Of a stretch of DNA of 38,148 nucleotides, positions 1 through 8,741 are shown piece after piece. Source of the DNA: a virus. The notes beneath the pieces were generated by a model that was given only the letters and a program-made list of their open reading frames with translations, was not told the DNA's origin and did no database searches. The DNA lies in IMG/VR virus record IMGVR_UViG_3300037149_000215, positions 1 through 38,148 of that record; one strand, written 5' to 3'. Numbering within the stretch: position 1 is the stretch's first letter; every line of letters starts with the position of its first letter. Both the position numbers and the translations under genes were made by a program.

Positions 1-522
1 GACCCCGGCCTTGGCCCGCTCGATCAGCCGTTCGGCGAATTCGCGGCCGAGCTCGTCGTCGTGGATGATGTAGAATTGCAGCAGCAGCACCTCGCGGGCC
101 TGGCTGATGCCTTCGAAGATCGAGCCGAAGGTGGCTTCGCCGTCGATCAGTAGCTCCACCTCGTTGCCCTTGAGGAAGGGCATCTGCGAGACGTTGGCGA
201 GGACCGGCCATTCGTCGGTGGCGGGCTGGTCGAGCAGCTTGCTCTGGGCGGCGCGGGCCTTGCGGAGCGCGCGACCGGTATGGGTCTGGATGGCGGCGTA
301 GTCGTCGAAGAGTTTTAGGCCGAAGATCGCGTAAAACAGCGTCATCGGGAAGGGCAGGGTCACCAGCGAGAGGATCCAGGCGATCGAACCCTGCGAAGTG
401 CGCGAGTGAAAGATTTCGCTGACCACGAAGCCAAGGGCGAGAAGGTAGTTCGCCGCAAACGCCCAGTAGATGATGCTCCGAAAGGGGAGCAGGCCGGACA
501 GCCAGGATTCAAGGATCAGCAT
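1..522 (-). CDS. cls: Cardiolipin synthase, N-terminal part (cut by window edge)
   Basis: The frame is open from the ATG at 520-522 to the window start, giving the first 174 residues. Two hydrophobic segments (roughly residues 12-38 and 46-70) look like the paired N-terminal membrane helices of bacterial cardiolipin synthases. They are followed by the region leading into the first phospholipase D domain, with a stretch resembling 'VLLLQFYIIHDDELG'. The family joins two phosphatidylglycerol molecules into cardiolipin at the inner membrane. Both catalytic HKD motifs would lie beyond the window, so catalytic competence cannot be judged. The start codon shares one base with the stop codon of cysK upstream (TGATG), which suggests translational coupling. 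Confidence 0.8.
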   Translation of the reverse strand, partial: MLILESWLSGLLPFRSIIYWAFAANYLLALGFVVSEIFHSRTSQGSIAWILSLVTLPFPMTLFYAIFGLKLFDDYAAIQTHTGRALRKARAAQSKLLDQPATDEWPVLANVSQMPFLKGNEVELLIDGEATFGSIFEGISQAREVLLLQFYIIHDDELGREFAERLIERAKAGV

Positions 523-1571
523 CAGGCCGGTTCGGGTTCGACAACACCTTTCCACTCTACTGAAGCGGGGCTCGCAAGCCAATGCGGAACCGGCAGGTCG
601 CGCGCCTTGAGGAATTCGGGATTGAAGAGCTTGCTCTGGTAGCGATTGCCATAGTCGCAGAGCACCGTGACGATGGTCTTGCCGGGGCCGAGATCGCGGG
701 CGAGGCGGACCGCGCCGGCGATGTTGATCGCCGAGGAGCCGCCGAGGCAGAGGCCCTCATGCTCGAGCAGGTCGAAGACGTAGGGCAGGGCTTCGGCGTC
801 GGTGATCCGGTAGGCGCGGTCGACCTCGACGCCTTCGAGATTGGCGGTGATGCGGCCCTGGCCGATGCCTTCGGTGATCGAATTTCCCGAGGATTTGAGC
901 TCGCCGTGGGCGTAATACTCGTAGAGCGCCGCGCCCTCGGGGTCGGCGATGCCGATCTGGATGTCCTTGTTGCGGGCCTTCAGCGCCATCGAGACGCCGC
1001 CGAGCGTGCCGCCCGAGCCGACCGCGCAGATGAAGCCGTCGACCTTGCCGCCGGTCTGCTCCCAGATTTCGGGGCCGGTGGTTTCGAGGTGGGCCAGCCG
1101 ATTGGCGATATTGTCGAACTGGTTGGCCCAGACGGCGCCGCCGGGGAGTTCGCGCGCCAGCTTTTCGGCGAGGCGGCCTGAAAGTTTTACGTAGTTGTTG
1201 GGGTTCTTGTAGGGCTTTGCCGGCACTTCGATGAGTTCGGCGCCGTAGAGCCGCAGGGCGTCCTTCTTTTCCTGGCTCTGCGTCTCGGGGATGACGATGA
1301 CGGTCTTGAAGCCCATGGCGTTGGCGACCAGCGCGAGGCCGATGCCGGTATTGCCCGCCGTGCCTTCGACAATGGTGCCGCCGGGGCGCAGTTCGCCGCG
1401 CGCCACGGCGTCGCGCACCATGTAGAGCGCCGCGCGGTCTTTCACCGACTGGCCGGGGTTGAGGAATTCCGCTTTGCCCCAGATTTCGCACCCGGTCGCA
1501 TCCGAGACGCGGTTGAGGCGGATGAGGGGCGTGTTGCCGATGGCTGAGAGGACGTCGCGATGTTTGGTCAT
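522..1571 (-). CDS. cysK: Cysteine synthase A
   Basis: This 349-residue PLP enzyme of the cysteine synthase family makes cysteine from O-acetylserine and sulfide in the cytoplasm. The N-terminus carries the 'IGNTPLIRLNR' signature. The PLP-binding lysine is in 'SVKDRAAL' (about residue 44), the substrate loop is 'EGTAGNTG', and the phosphate-binding glycine-rich loop is 'GSGGTLGG'. Classical CysK has TSGNTG, so the TAGNTG variant marks a longer alphaproteobacterial subtype with an extended C-terminus. The divergent cysD/cysNC genes provide activated sulfate, so the locus covers both ends of the cysteine pathway. A cystathionine beta-synthase-like role is an alternative for this fold, but the context favours cysteine synthesis. 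Confidence 0.88.
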   Translation of the reverse strand: MTKHRDVLSAIGNTPLIRLNRVSDATGCEIWGKAEFLNPGQSVKDRAALYMVRDAVARGELRPGGTIVEGTAGNTGIGLALVANAMGFKTVIVIPETQSQEKKDALRLYGAELIEVPAKPYKNPNNYVKLSGRLAEKLARELPGGAVWANQFDNIANRLAHLETTGPEIWEQTGGKVDGFICAVGSGGTLGGVSMALKARNKDIQIGIADPEGAALYEYYAHGELKSSGNSITEGIGQGRITANLEGVEVDRAYRITDAEALPYVFDLLEHEGLCLGGSSAINIAGAVRLARDLGPGKTIVTVLCDYGNRYQSKLFNPEFLKARDLPVPHWLASPASVEWKGVVEPEPA

Positions 1572-1968
1572 AGCGCGGTTCTAGAAACTGCGTGGACGAG
1601 CGACAAGCCGCGAAAGCCCTCGGCGATAAGCCTTTCCCCGGTTTGGCCGATGACTGGAAAGTGCGGCTAAAAGGTCGGCGCCCGACGCGTATTACGATGC
1701 TCGGCGGGCGGTGGGGACGTCGGGCGACGTCGTCGCCGTGACGCCGGAAAAGGGGTCGCGCGGACCGCCTGAAGAAAAGTTTTTCCGTGTTTTCAGTAGC
1801 TAAGGGCCCGTTTCGGCCTTTCCGGGCGGGTCTGGAACAACTCCCTTTCGCGCTGGTCACCTACGCGCAAAGCCCCGCGATAGTTCACATTTCGGCCACC
1901 TTCCCGCCCTTGCCCCAGTGCCGGGTAAAGCGTATCTCCCGCTCAATTTCCCTGGCGGGCTCTTACGC
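1572..1968. promoter_or_regulatory. Divergent cysK / cysD intergenic region
   Basis: These 397 bases separate the start of cysK (leftward) from cysD (rightward), so promoters for both must lie here. I see no confident -35/-10 pair, riboswitch or terminator. Sulfate assimilation genes are commonly activated by LysR-type regulators, but I could not identify a clear operator. A GTG at 1918 would extend cysD by 17 residues that do not resemble the family. Confidence 0.4.
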
Positions 1969-2880
1969 ATGACCGATACGAAGCAACTCAGCCATCTCAA
2001 GGCCCTCGAATCCGAGAGCATCGAAATATTCCGTGAGGTGGCCGCAAGCTTCGAGCGCCCGGTGATGATGTATTCCATCGGCAAGGACTCGTCGGTGCTG
2101 CTGCATCTGGCACGAAAGGCCTTCTTTCCGAGCCGTATCCCGTTTCCGCTGCTGCATATCGACACGACGTGGAAGTTTCGCGAGATGATCGCCTTCCGCG
2201 ACCGTATGGCCGAGGAGCACGGGTTCGAGCTGCTGGTGCATACCAACCCGGAAGGCGTCGAGGGCAACGTCAATCCGTTCGACCACGGCTCGGCGCGCTA
2301 CACCGACATCATGAAGACGCAGGCGCTGCGGCAGGCGCTCAATGCCGGCCAGTATGACGCGGCGATCGGCGGCGCACGGCGCGACGAGGAAAAGAGCCGG
2401 GCCAAGGAGCGCATCTTTTCGCACCGCAACGCCCAGCACGCCTGGGACCCCAAGAACCAGCGGCCGGAGCTGTGGCATACCTTCAACACGCGTCTGGCGC
2501 CGGGCGAGAGCATGCGGGTGTTCCCGCTCTCCAACTGGACCGAGCTCGATATCTGGACTTACATCTATTCGGAAGAGATCGACATCGTGCCGCTCTATTT
2601 CGCGCGGCCGCGGCCGGTGGTGGAGCGCTCGGGGACGCTGATCATGGTCGATGACGACCGCTTCCGGTTCGAGCCGGGCGAGAGTCCGCGCGAGGAGGTG
2701 GTGCGCTTCAGGACGCTCGGTTGCTATCCACTGACCGGGGCGATCCCGTCCTCGGCGGACGATCTGCCCTCGATCATCATGGAAATGCAGGCCTCGCGGA
2801 CGTCCGAGCGCGAGGGGCGGCTGATCGACAGCGACCAGGCCGGTTCGATGGAAAAGAAGAAGCAGGAGGGCTATTTCTGA
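1969..2880 (+). CDS. cysD: Sulfate adenylyltransferase subunit 2
   Basis: This is the small subunit of ATP sulfurylase, 303 residues, the usual family length. It is a PP-loop enzyme of the PAPS-reductase superfamily that forms adenosine 5'-phosphosulfate from ATP and sulfate, with the GTPase subunit CysN supplying energy. The PP-loop 'SIGKDS' lies at residues 36-41, and the C-terminus has the typical '[11 protein letters not shown]' ending. The ATG at 1969 is chosen because the protein then begins '[14 protein letters not shown]', as CysD proteins do. Its stop codon overlaps the start of cysNC by one base (TGATG), so the two subunits are translated together. Confidence 0.93.
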   Translation: MTDTKQLSHLKALESESIEIFREVAASFERPVMMYSIGKDSSVLLHLARKAFFPSRIPFPLLHIDTTWKFREMIAFRDRMAEEHGFELLVHTNPEGVEGNVNPFDHGSARYTDIMKTQALRQALNAGQYDAAIGGARRDEEKSRAKERIFSHRNAQHAWDPKNQRPELWHTFNTRLAPGESMRVFPLSNWTELDIWTYIYSEEIDIVPLYFARPRPVVERSGTLIMVDDDRFRFEPGESPREEVVRFRTLGCYPLTGAIPSSADDLPSIIMEMQASRTSEREGRLIDSDQAGSMEKKKQEGYF

Positions 2881-4793
2881 TGAACGCCGTGGCCCCGATG
2901 CGCGATGCGAACAATGATCTCGAGCTGTGGCTCGCCCAACAGACCGACAAGGGCCTGCTGCGGTTCCTGACCTGCGGGTCGGTGGACGACGGCAAGTCGA
3001 CGCTGATCGGGCGGCTGCTCTATGACAGCCAGCTCATTCTCGACGACCAGCTGGCGAGTCTCCGCAAGGAAAGCCGCAACCGCATGGTGGGCGAGGAGGG
3101 CATCGACTTTTCGCTGCTGGTCGACGGGCTGGTGGCCGAGCGCGAGCAGGGCATCACCATCGACGTCGCCTACCGCTTCTTTTCGACCGACAAGCGCAAG
3201 TTCATCGTCGCCGACACGCCCGGCCACGAGCAGTACACGCGCAACATGGCGACGGGCGCGAGCAATGCCGACCTCGCCATCGTCCTGATCGACGCGCGCA
3301 AGGGCATGCTGACGCAGACGCGGCGGCACAGCTTCATCCTGTCGCTGATCGGGGTGCGGCACGTGGTGCTGGCGATCAACAAGATCGACCTCGTCGACTA
3401 CGACCAGAAAGTGTTCGACGCGATCGAGGCGGAATACCGCGCCTTCGCCAGGGATCTCGGGTTCGAGAGCCTCGTCGCCATTCCGGTGTCGGCGCTGCGC
3501 GGCGACAACATCGTCGGCCCGAGCGCCGCGATGCCCTGGTACACGGGGCCGCAACTGGTGCCCTATCTCGAGAGCATCGTGGTGTCGTCCGACCGGGCGG
3601 CCATGCCGATGCGCTTTCCGGTGCAATGGGTGAACCGGCCCGACCTCGATTTCCGCGGGTTTTCGGGGACGATCGCGTCGGGTATCGTGCGACCGGGCGA
3701 CGACGTGCTCATCGCCGCCTCGCGAAAGCCGGCGAAGGTGACGCGCATCGTCACCATGGACGGCGACCTCGACGAGGCGATCGCCGGGCAGGCGGTGACG
3801 CTGGTGCTCGACCGCGAGGTCGACATTTCGCGCGGCGACGTGCTGACCCATCCGGGCGAGACGCCGGAGTTTTCCAACCAGTTCCAGGCGCGGGTCGTCT
3901 GGATGAACGAAGAAAGCGCGATGCCGGGGCGGTCCTACCTGCTCAAGATCGGCGCGCAGACCGTTCCCGTGACCATCACGGACCTAAAATTCCGCACCAA
4001 CGTCAACACGCTGGAGCAGAGCGCTGCCAAAACGCTCGAACTCAACGAAGTCGGCACGCTGACGCTTAACACCGACAAGCCGATCGCGTTTGACGCCTAC
4101 AAGACCAACGGGTTGACCGGCGCCTTCATCCTCATCGACCGGATGACCAACGCGACGCTGGGCGCCGGGGTGATCGATTTCGGTCTGCGCCGGGCGCAAA
4201 ATCTCAGCTGGCAAAAATTCGACGTGAACCGCGCCGTGCGGGCCCAGATGAAGGGGCAGGAGCCGACCATCGTCTGGTTCACCGGGCTGTCGGGGTCGGG
4301 CAAGTCGACGGTCGCCAATCTGGTCGAAAAGCGCCTCTCGGCGGAGGGGCGGCACGCCTATATCCTCGATGGCGACAATGTGCGCCACGGCCTCAACAAG
4401 GACCTCGGCTTCACCGAGGAAGCGCGCGTCGAAAACATCCGGCGCGTCGCCGAAGTGGCGCGGCTGATGGCGGATGCCGGGCTGATCGTCCTCGTCTCGT
4501 TCATCTCACCCTTCGGCAATGAGCGGCGGCTGGCGCGGGAAATCGCCGGCGATATCCGCTTTGCCGAAGTGTTCGTCGACACCCCGCTCGAGGTGTGCGA
4601 GGCGCGCGACCCCAAGGGGCTTTACGCCCGGGCGCGGCGCGGTGAGATCAAGAATTTCACCGGCATCGACAGCCCGTTCGAAAAGCCCGAGCACGCCGAT
4701 CTGGTGCTGCATGGCGCCGCCGAGACGCCCGAACGGATGGCCGAGGCAGTGTACGAGGCCGTGTTCGACTGGAGTGGGGCGTACTCGATCTAG
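2880..4793 (+). CDS. cysNC: Bifunctional sulfate adenylyltransferase subunit 1 / APS kinase
   Basis: A 637-residue fusion of the CysN GTPase and CysC adenylylsulfate kinase. Residues 33-41 hold the GTPase P-loop 'GSVDDGKST', followed by 'DTPGHEQYT' and 'NKID' and by translation-factor-like beta-barrel domains. From about residue 462 an APS kinase domain begins with a second P-loop, 'GLSGSGKST', and the kinase signature '[10 protein letters not shown]'. Together with CysD it converts sulfate to APS and then to PAPS in the cytoplasm. The fusion is frequent in Rhizobiales. An upstream in-frame extension exists, but the ATG at 2880 overlaps the cysD stop and gives the normal N-terminus. Confidence 0.93.
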   Translation: MNAVAPMRDANNDLELWLAQQTDKGLLRFLTCGSVDDGKSTLIGRLLYDSQLILDDQLASLRKESRNRMVGEEGIDFSLLVDGLVAEREQGITIDVAYRFFSTDKRKFIVADTPGHEQYTRNMATGASNADLAIVLIDARKGMLTQTRRHSFILSLIGVRHVVLAINKIDLVDYDQKVFDAIEAEYRAFARDLGFESLVAIPVSALRGDNIVGPSAAMPWYTGPQLVPYLESIVVSSDRAAMPMRFPVQWVNRPDLDFRGFSGTIASGIVRPGDDVLIAASRKPAKVTRIVTMDGDLDEAIAGQAVTLVLDREVDISRGDVLTHPGETPEFSNQFQARVVWMNEESAMPGRSYLLKIGAQTVPVTITDLKFRTNVNTLEQSAAKTLELNEVGTLTLNTDKPIAFDAYKTNGLTGAFILIDRMTNATLGAGVIDFGLRRAQNLSWQKFDVNRAVRAQMKGQEPTIVWFTGLSGSGKSTVANLVEKRLSAEGRHAYILDGDNVRHGLNKDLGFTEEARVENIRRVAEVARLMADAGLIVLVSFISPFGNERRLAREIAGDIRFAEVFVDTPLEVCEARDPKGLYARARRGEIKNFTGIDSPFEKPEHADLVLHGAAETPERMAEAVYEAVFDWSGAYSI

Positions 4794-5136
4794 GGGGCGG
4801 GGGGGCGGACTCGCGGTTTGCCTCTCTTCTCGCGTTCTTTCGGGGGCAGCCATTCGGGCATAACCCTCGCCACGCCGACAAAGGTCCACCACCTTTGCGT
4901 AGGCGGCACATCACCCTTCTCGCCTAAAATCATGCCACGGGCATGATTTTTCCTTCGGCCGACTTTCGCGGGAATGACGCCGTGGGGGGGCGATGCTTGA
5001 TCTCTGCCCAAATGTTGATCGTATCAGGTCTTCAGCATCAACTTGATGGCGAGGCCGCTTTGCAATATCAGCCATGACGCTAATCTAGCGCACCATTTGC
5101 AGCGCTTAGAGCAATCACGCGGCCGGGGGCACTCAA
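4794..5136. other. Intergenic region after cysNC
   Basis: No credible gene lies in these 343 bases. The region contains one strong palindrome (4926-4950) and GC-rich flanks such as 'tttcgcgggaatgacg', a type of short interspersed intergenic sequence I associate with alphaproteobacteria. The promoter for the following glycosyltransferase gene is presumably between about 5010 and 5120, but no clear consensus is visible. Confidence 0.4.
4926..4950. terminator. Perfect 11-bp palindrome, probable cysDNC terminator
   Basis: An 11-base arm (AAAATCATGCC), a 3-base loop (ACG) and the exact complementary arm (GGCATGATTTT) form a perfect hairpin ending in T residues. The A-tract on one side and T-tract on the other make it symmetrical, so it could stop transcription from either direction. 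It lies 133 bases after cysNC. Confidence 0.6.
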
Positions 5137-5961
5137 TTGAAAATTTACTACATCAACCTCGACCGCCAACCTGAGCGCCGGCTTCGTCTTGAGCGGCAGT
5201 TGTCTGAGTTAGGCCTGGAGGCGACCCGAATTCGTGCAGTCGAGCCTGCCGACATTCCGCCGGAGGTGCTGCAGCGCTATTGCCACCAGCGTACGCCTCA
5301 TTTCCTGGCGCCGGCCGAGCTTGCGTGCACCCTCAGCCACGTCGAGGCGTTCAAGCGTATCGCTGCAGGTATCGCGCCGTTTGGCCTTGTGCTCGAGGAT
5401 GATGCCATCCTGTCCCGATCGCTGCCGGCTTTCCTTGCCGCGTTTGCCGGCGCGCCGCCGCCCCTCGATATCGTCAAGCTCGACGCCCTTCGAGAACGTG
5501 TCCTCGTTGCAGCGGGCGCACCCGCGACGATCTCCGGCATTTCCCTCCTTGAGGTAGTCGGGACGCGGGGCTGTTGCGGCGGCTATTTGATTTCGCGGGA
5601 GGCGGCGGCGCGCCTCGCTGCCGATCCAAGCTTGCTGAATGCGCCGATCGACGTCTCGCTCTATTTTCCATATGAAAATATCGCCAAAGGCTTGGCGATA
5701 CGGCATGCCGACCCTGCCTTGTGCACGCAATATGTGGGACCGGGCACCGATAGCAGCCTTGATGCGCCCCGCAGCGCCATGCGGCAGGTGAGAAGACATT
5801 GGCGCAACATCATTCTCCGAACCATTCGCAAGCGCCGCCCCCAATTGCACGACTTCATTCAACGAGTGCTGGGCGCCAAAGTGGTCCGAACGCGTGTCGT
5901 GGATGATCTGGTCGTGCCATACGCGCCGGCCCGTCCCCAGGTGGGACAACAGGCCATGTAG
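5137..5961 (+). CDS. Glycosyltransferase family 25 protein
   Basis: A 274-residue protein with the GT25 opening 'KIYYINLDRQPERR', the central acidic 'LEDDAIL' motif (about residues 86-92) and 'CGGYLISREAAARL' further on. The family transfers sugars, often galactose, onto lipopolysaccharide or other surface glycans at the cytoplasmic face of the membrane. The start is a TTG at 5137, preceded by a purine-rich GGGGG stretch. The gene stands alone between the sulfate operon and the convergent cydAB operon, so the acceptor glycan cannot be inferred from neighbours. The basic C-terminal region (many arginines around residues 220-250) may help membrane association. Confidence 0.8.
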   Translation: MKIYYINLDRQPERRLRLERQLSELGLEATRIRAVEPADIPPEVLQRYCHQRTPHFLAPAELACTLSHVEAFKRIAAGIAPFGLVLEDDAILSRSLPAFLAAFAGAPPPLDIVKLDALRERVLVAAGAPATISGISLLEVVGTRGCCGGYLISREAAARLAADPSLLNAPIDVSLYFPYENIAKGLAIRHADPALCTQYVGPGTDSSLDAPRSAMRQVRRHWRNIILRTIRKRRPQLHDFIQRVLGAKVVRTRVVDDLVVPYAPARPQVGQQAM

Positions 5962-6082
5962 TGGCCGCGCAGACCGGCGGTCTCCGGTCATGCAGAAAAT
6001 GTCGGGTCGCCTAAGTATCTGCGCCCCCTCCGTTGTTCATGCCAGGGGCGCCGCTGGATCTCAGTCTGAATGTCTTGGCGGA

Positions 6083-6190
6083 TCAGCTCTTCAGCATCAG
6101 CTTGATGGCGAGGCCGACCACGGCAACGGCCAGGACGCCGGCGAGCCAGAGGCCGACGAACCAGGCCAGCCGGGTGGCGGTGGCGCGCAT
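6083..6190 (-). CDS. DUF2474-family small membrane protein of the cyd operon
   Basis: This 35-residue peptide begins 'MRATATRLAWFVGLWLAG' and consists of one hydrophobic helix followed by a short basic end. DUF2474 peptides of this size are encoded directly after cydB in many Proteobacteria with CIO-type bd oxidases, and are thought to play the role that CydX plays for the E. coli enzyme. The ATG overlaps the cydB stop by one base (TGATG), which supports its reality and co-translation. Assignment to DUF2474 rather than CydX rests on the 'LAW..GLW.A' pattern and on context. Confidence 0.82.
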   Translation of the reverse strand: MRATATRLAWFVGLWLAGVLAVAVVGLAIKLMLKS

Positions 6191-7191
6191 CAATGGTAAC
6201 CTTCGGTGGGGTGGACCTTGCCGCGGAACACCCAGTAGGCATAGCCGCTATAGATCAGGATGATCGGGATCAGCACCACGGCGCCGGCGAGGAGGAACGA
6301 CAGCGAGTCGTCGGGGGAGGCGGCTTCCTTGATCGTCAGCGCGCCGGGGACGATGTAGGGATAAAAGCTGATGCCGATGCCGGCGAAGCTGATCACGAAA
6401 ATGCCCAGCGCGCTGAGGAAGGGCTGCAGGTGCTTTTCGGCGCGTAGCCCCTGCCAGAGCCCGAAGGCGCAGACCGCGAGCAGCAGCGGGACGATGGCCG
6501 AGAAATAGGCCGTGGGCCAGCGGAACCAGCGCTCGAAATAGGTCGGGTCGAGGAACGGCGTCCACAGGCTGACCGCACCGATCAGCACCAGCGTGGCGAT
6601 GGCGGCATAGAAGGCGACGTGGCGCGCCCGGCGCTGCATCGGGCCGGTGGTCTTGAGGTTGAGCCAGGTGGCGCCGAGCAGGCTGTAACCGACGACGAGC
6701 GCGACGCCGGTGAGGGCCGAGAACGGCGTCAGCCAGTCCCACCAGCCGCCGGCATATTGGCGGTCCGCGATGTGGATGCCCTGCACCAGCGCGCCGAGTG
6801 CGATGCCCTGCATGAAGGCGGCGGTGAAGGAGCCGAGCGCAAAGCCCCAGTCCCAGACCGGGCGCCAGCGTTTGGTGCGGAAGCGGAACTCGAAGGCGAC
6901 ACCGCGAAAGACGAGGCCGAGCAGCATCAGGATGATGGGCACGTAGAGCGCCGGCAAGACGGTCGCGTAGGCGAGGGGGAACACCGCCATGAGGCCGCCG
7001 CCGCCCAGCACCAGCCACGTCTCGTTGCCATCCCAGACCGGGGCGACGGTGTTGGTCATGACGTTGCGGTCTTCGGTGTCCTCGAAGACGGTAAAGAGGA
7101 TGCCGACGCCGAGATCGAACCCGTCGAGCACGACATAGGCGAGCACGGAAAAGGCCAGCAGCCCGGCCCAGATGAAGCTGAGTTCAAACAT
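6190..7191 (-). CDS. cydB: Cytochrome bd-type quinol oxidase subunit II
   Basis: A 333-residue integral membrane protein with about eight or nine hydrophobic segments, the second subunit of bd-type quinol oxidases. It has the family signatures 'VLDGFDLGVGIL' near residue 20 and 'WDGNETWLVLGGG' near residue 55. With CydA it oxidises ubiquinol and reduces oxygen to water at the cytoplasmic membrane without pumping protons. The ATG at 7191 is chosen over an upstream in-frame start because the protein then opens 'MFELSFIWAGLLAFSVLAYVVLDG' as the family does. It overlaps the end of cydA by eight bases. Confidence 0.92.
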   Translation of the reverse strand: MFELSFIWAGLLAFSVLAYVVLDGFDLGVGILFTVFEDTEDRNVMTNTVAPVWDGNETWLVLGGGGLMAVFPLAYATVLPALYVPIILMLLGLVFRGVAFEFRFRTKRWRPVWDWGFALGSFTAAFMQGIALGALVQGIHIADRQYAGGWWDWLTPFSALTGVALVVGYSLLGATWLNLKTTGPMQRRARHVAFYAAIATLVLIGAVSLWTPFLDPTYFERWFRWPTAYFSAIVPLLLAVCAFGLWQGLRAEKHLQPFLSALGIFVISFAGIGISFYPYIVPGALTIKEAASPDDSLSFLLAGAVVLIPIILIYSGYAYWVFRGKVHPTEGYH

Positions 7192-8590
7192 TGCGGTCTC
7201 CTTCGGCTTCGATCTGCTGCACCGGCGTGATGCCGGCCGAACGCGTCGGCCCCGTATGCAGGTCGGACTCGTCGCCCTCGGGCGGGCGGGACACCACGCG
7301 CAGGATGTAGAACACCCCCGCGCCAAAAACGCCGAAATAGACGAGGATGAAGGCGATCAGCGAGGCGCCGATGGCGGCCGCGTCGATGTTGGAGAGGCTG
7401 TCGGCTGTGCGCAGCAGGCCATAGACTGTGTAGGGCTGCCGGCCGACCTCGGTGGTGTACCAGCCGGCCAGCACGGCAATGAACCCCGACGGGCCCATCA
7501 CCAGCGCCGCGCGTTGCAGCCAGCGGCTGGTGTAGAGCGTCTTTCTGTAGCGCGCCCAGAGCGACCACAGCCCGAGGCCGAGCATCAGGAAGCCAAGCCC
7601 CACCATGATGCGGAAGGTGAAGAACGGGATCAGCGCCTGCGGTCGCTCGTCGGGCGGGAAGGCTTTTAGCCCCTTGATTTCGGCATCGAGCGAATGGCCG
7701 AGGATCAGGGAGCCGAGTTTTGGAATCTCGATGGCGTAGTGGGTCGTCTCGGCCTTGTCGTCGGGGATGCCGAAGAGGATGAGCGGTGCGCCGACCTGGG
7801 TGTCGTAGTGGCCCTCCATCGCGGCGATCTTGGCCGGCTGGTATTCGAGCGTGTTGAGCCCGTGCTGGTCGCCGGCGAAGATCTGGATGGGGGTGACGAT
7901 CGCCGCCATCCACATGGCCATCGAGAACATCACCCGGGCCTGGCGGTTGGAATTGTCGCGCAGCAGGTGATAGGCGCCGACCGCCCCGACGGCGAAGGCC
8001 GTGGTCAGGAAGGCGGCGAGCACGGTGTGCACCAGCCGGTAGGGGAAGGACGGGTTGAAGACGATGGCCCACCAGTCGACCGGCACGAACTGGCCGACCC
8101 CGTTGGTGACATAGCCCGCCGGGGTCTGCATCCAGCTATTGGCGGAAATGATCCAGGTGGCCGACAGCAGCGTGCCCACGGCGACCATGGCGACGGCGAA
8201 CATGTGCAGCCCGTCGCCGACGCGCTTGCGCCCGAACAGCGCAATGCCGAGGAACCCGGCCTCGAGGAAGAACGCCGTCAGCACCTCATAACCCATCAGC
8301 GGGCCGATGATCGGACCGGTCTTGTCGGAGAAGCGGGCCCAGTTGGTGCCGAACTGGTAGGTCATCACGATGCCGGAGACGACGCCCATGCCGAAGACGA
8401 TGGCGAACGCCGTTTTCCAGTAGTCGAAGAGTTTCAGGTAAGCCGTATCGCGCCGCCACAGCCAGAGCGCGTTCAGCACCGCGAGGTAGCTCGCGAGCCC
8501 GATCGAGAACGCCGGGAAGAGAAAATGGAACGAGACGGTGAATGCGAACTGGAGTCGAGCCAGCAGTTCCGCGCTTTGACCAAAGGACAT
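7184..8590 (-). CDS. cydA: Cytochrome bd-type quinol oxidase subunit I (CIO type)
   Basis: This 468-residue subunit carries the hemes of a bd-type oxidase. His22 in 'SFHFLFPAFSIGL' corresponds to the conserved N-terminal heme ligand, and the 'GRQPYTVYG' stretch near residue 390 matches the GRQPW region. The protein is shorter than E. coli CydA, consistent with the short Q-loop of cyanide-insensitive oxidases (CioA). The downstream DUF2474 peptide fits that subtype. A good Shine-Dalgarno (GGAGAGG) precedes the ATG. Such oxidases serve under low oxygen or when heme-copper oxidases are inhibited. Confidence 0.92.
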   Translation of the reverse strand: MSFGQSAELLARLQFAFTVSFHFLFPAFSIGLASYLAVLNALWLWRRDTAYLKLFDYWKTAFAIVFGMGVVSGIVMTYQFGTNWARFSDKTGPIIGPLMGYEVLTAFFLEAGFLGIALFGRKRVGDGLHMFAVAMVAVGTLLSATWIISANSWMQTPAGYVTNGVGQFVPVDWWAIVFNPSFPYRLVHTVLAAFLTTAFAVGAVGAYHLLRDNSNRQARVMFSMAMWMAAIVTPIQIFAGDQHGLNTLEYQPAKIAAMEGHYDTQVGAPLILFGIPDDKAETTHYAIEIPKLGSLILGHSLDAEIKGLKAFPPDERPQALIPFFTFRIMVGLGFLMLGLGLWSLWARYRKTLYTSRWLQRAALVMGPSGFIAVLAGWYTTEVGRQPYTVYGLLRTADSLSNIDAAAIGASLIAFILVYFGVFGAGVFYILRVVSRPPEGDESDLHTGPTRSAGITPVQQIEAEGDRNV

Positions 8591-8741
8591 GGACGCGCCT
8601 CTCCGTGATTTGGCTCATCCTACAACGCCGGCAGACGGATTTCGACGCCCTTGCGGGGGCGTTATGTTGACGCAATCGCGTCGTTTGCGCTTTGTTCCGG
8701 GACGGCGGTGCGCGGGATCGCGGCCCCAGCTGGCAAAAGCG
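8591..8741. promoter_or_regulatory. Region between the P-type ATPase gene and cydA
   Basis: These 151 bases must hold the cydA promoter (leftward) and the end of the ATPase transcript. A 6-bp inverted repeat (ACGCCC at 8645-8650, GGGCGT at 8657-8662) and a dyad GACGC-AATC-GCGTC (about 8669-8682) are visible. Neither matches an FNR site well, and I assign no regulator. Confidence 0.35.

Noticed and set aside
757-1860. Long minus-strand frame overlapping cysK
   Set aside because: It is an arginine-rich shadow of the real cysK frame with no family features.
1918-1968. GTG-initiated extension of cysD
   Set aside because: The 17 extra residues do not resemble CysD N-termini, and the ATG at 1969 gives the normal length.
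8669-8682. FNR/CRP-type site upstream of cydA
   Set aside because: The dyad GACGC-AATC-GCGTC lacks the TTGAT/ATCAA half-sites of FNR and the TGTGA half-sites of CRP.
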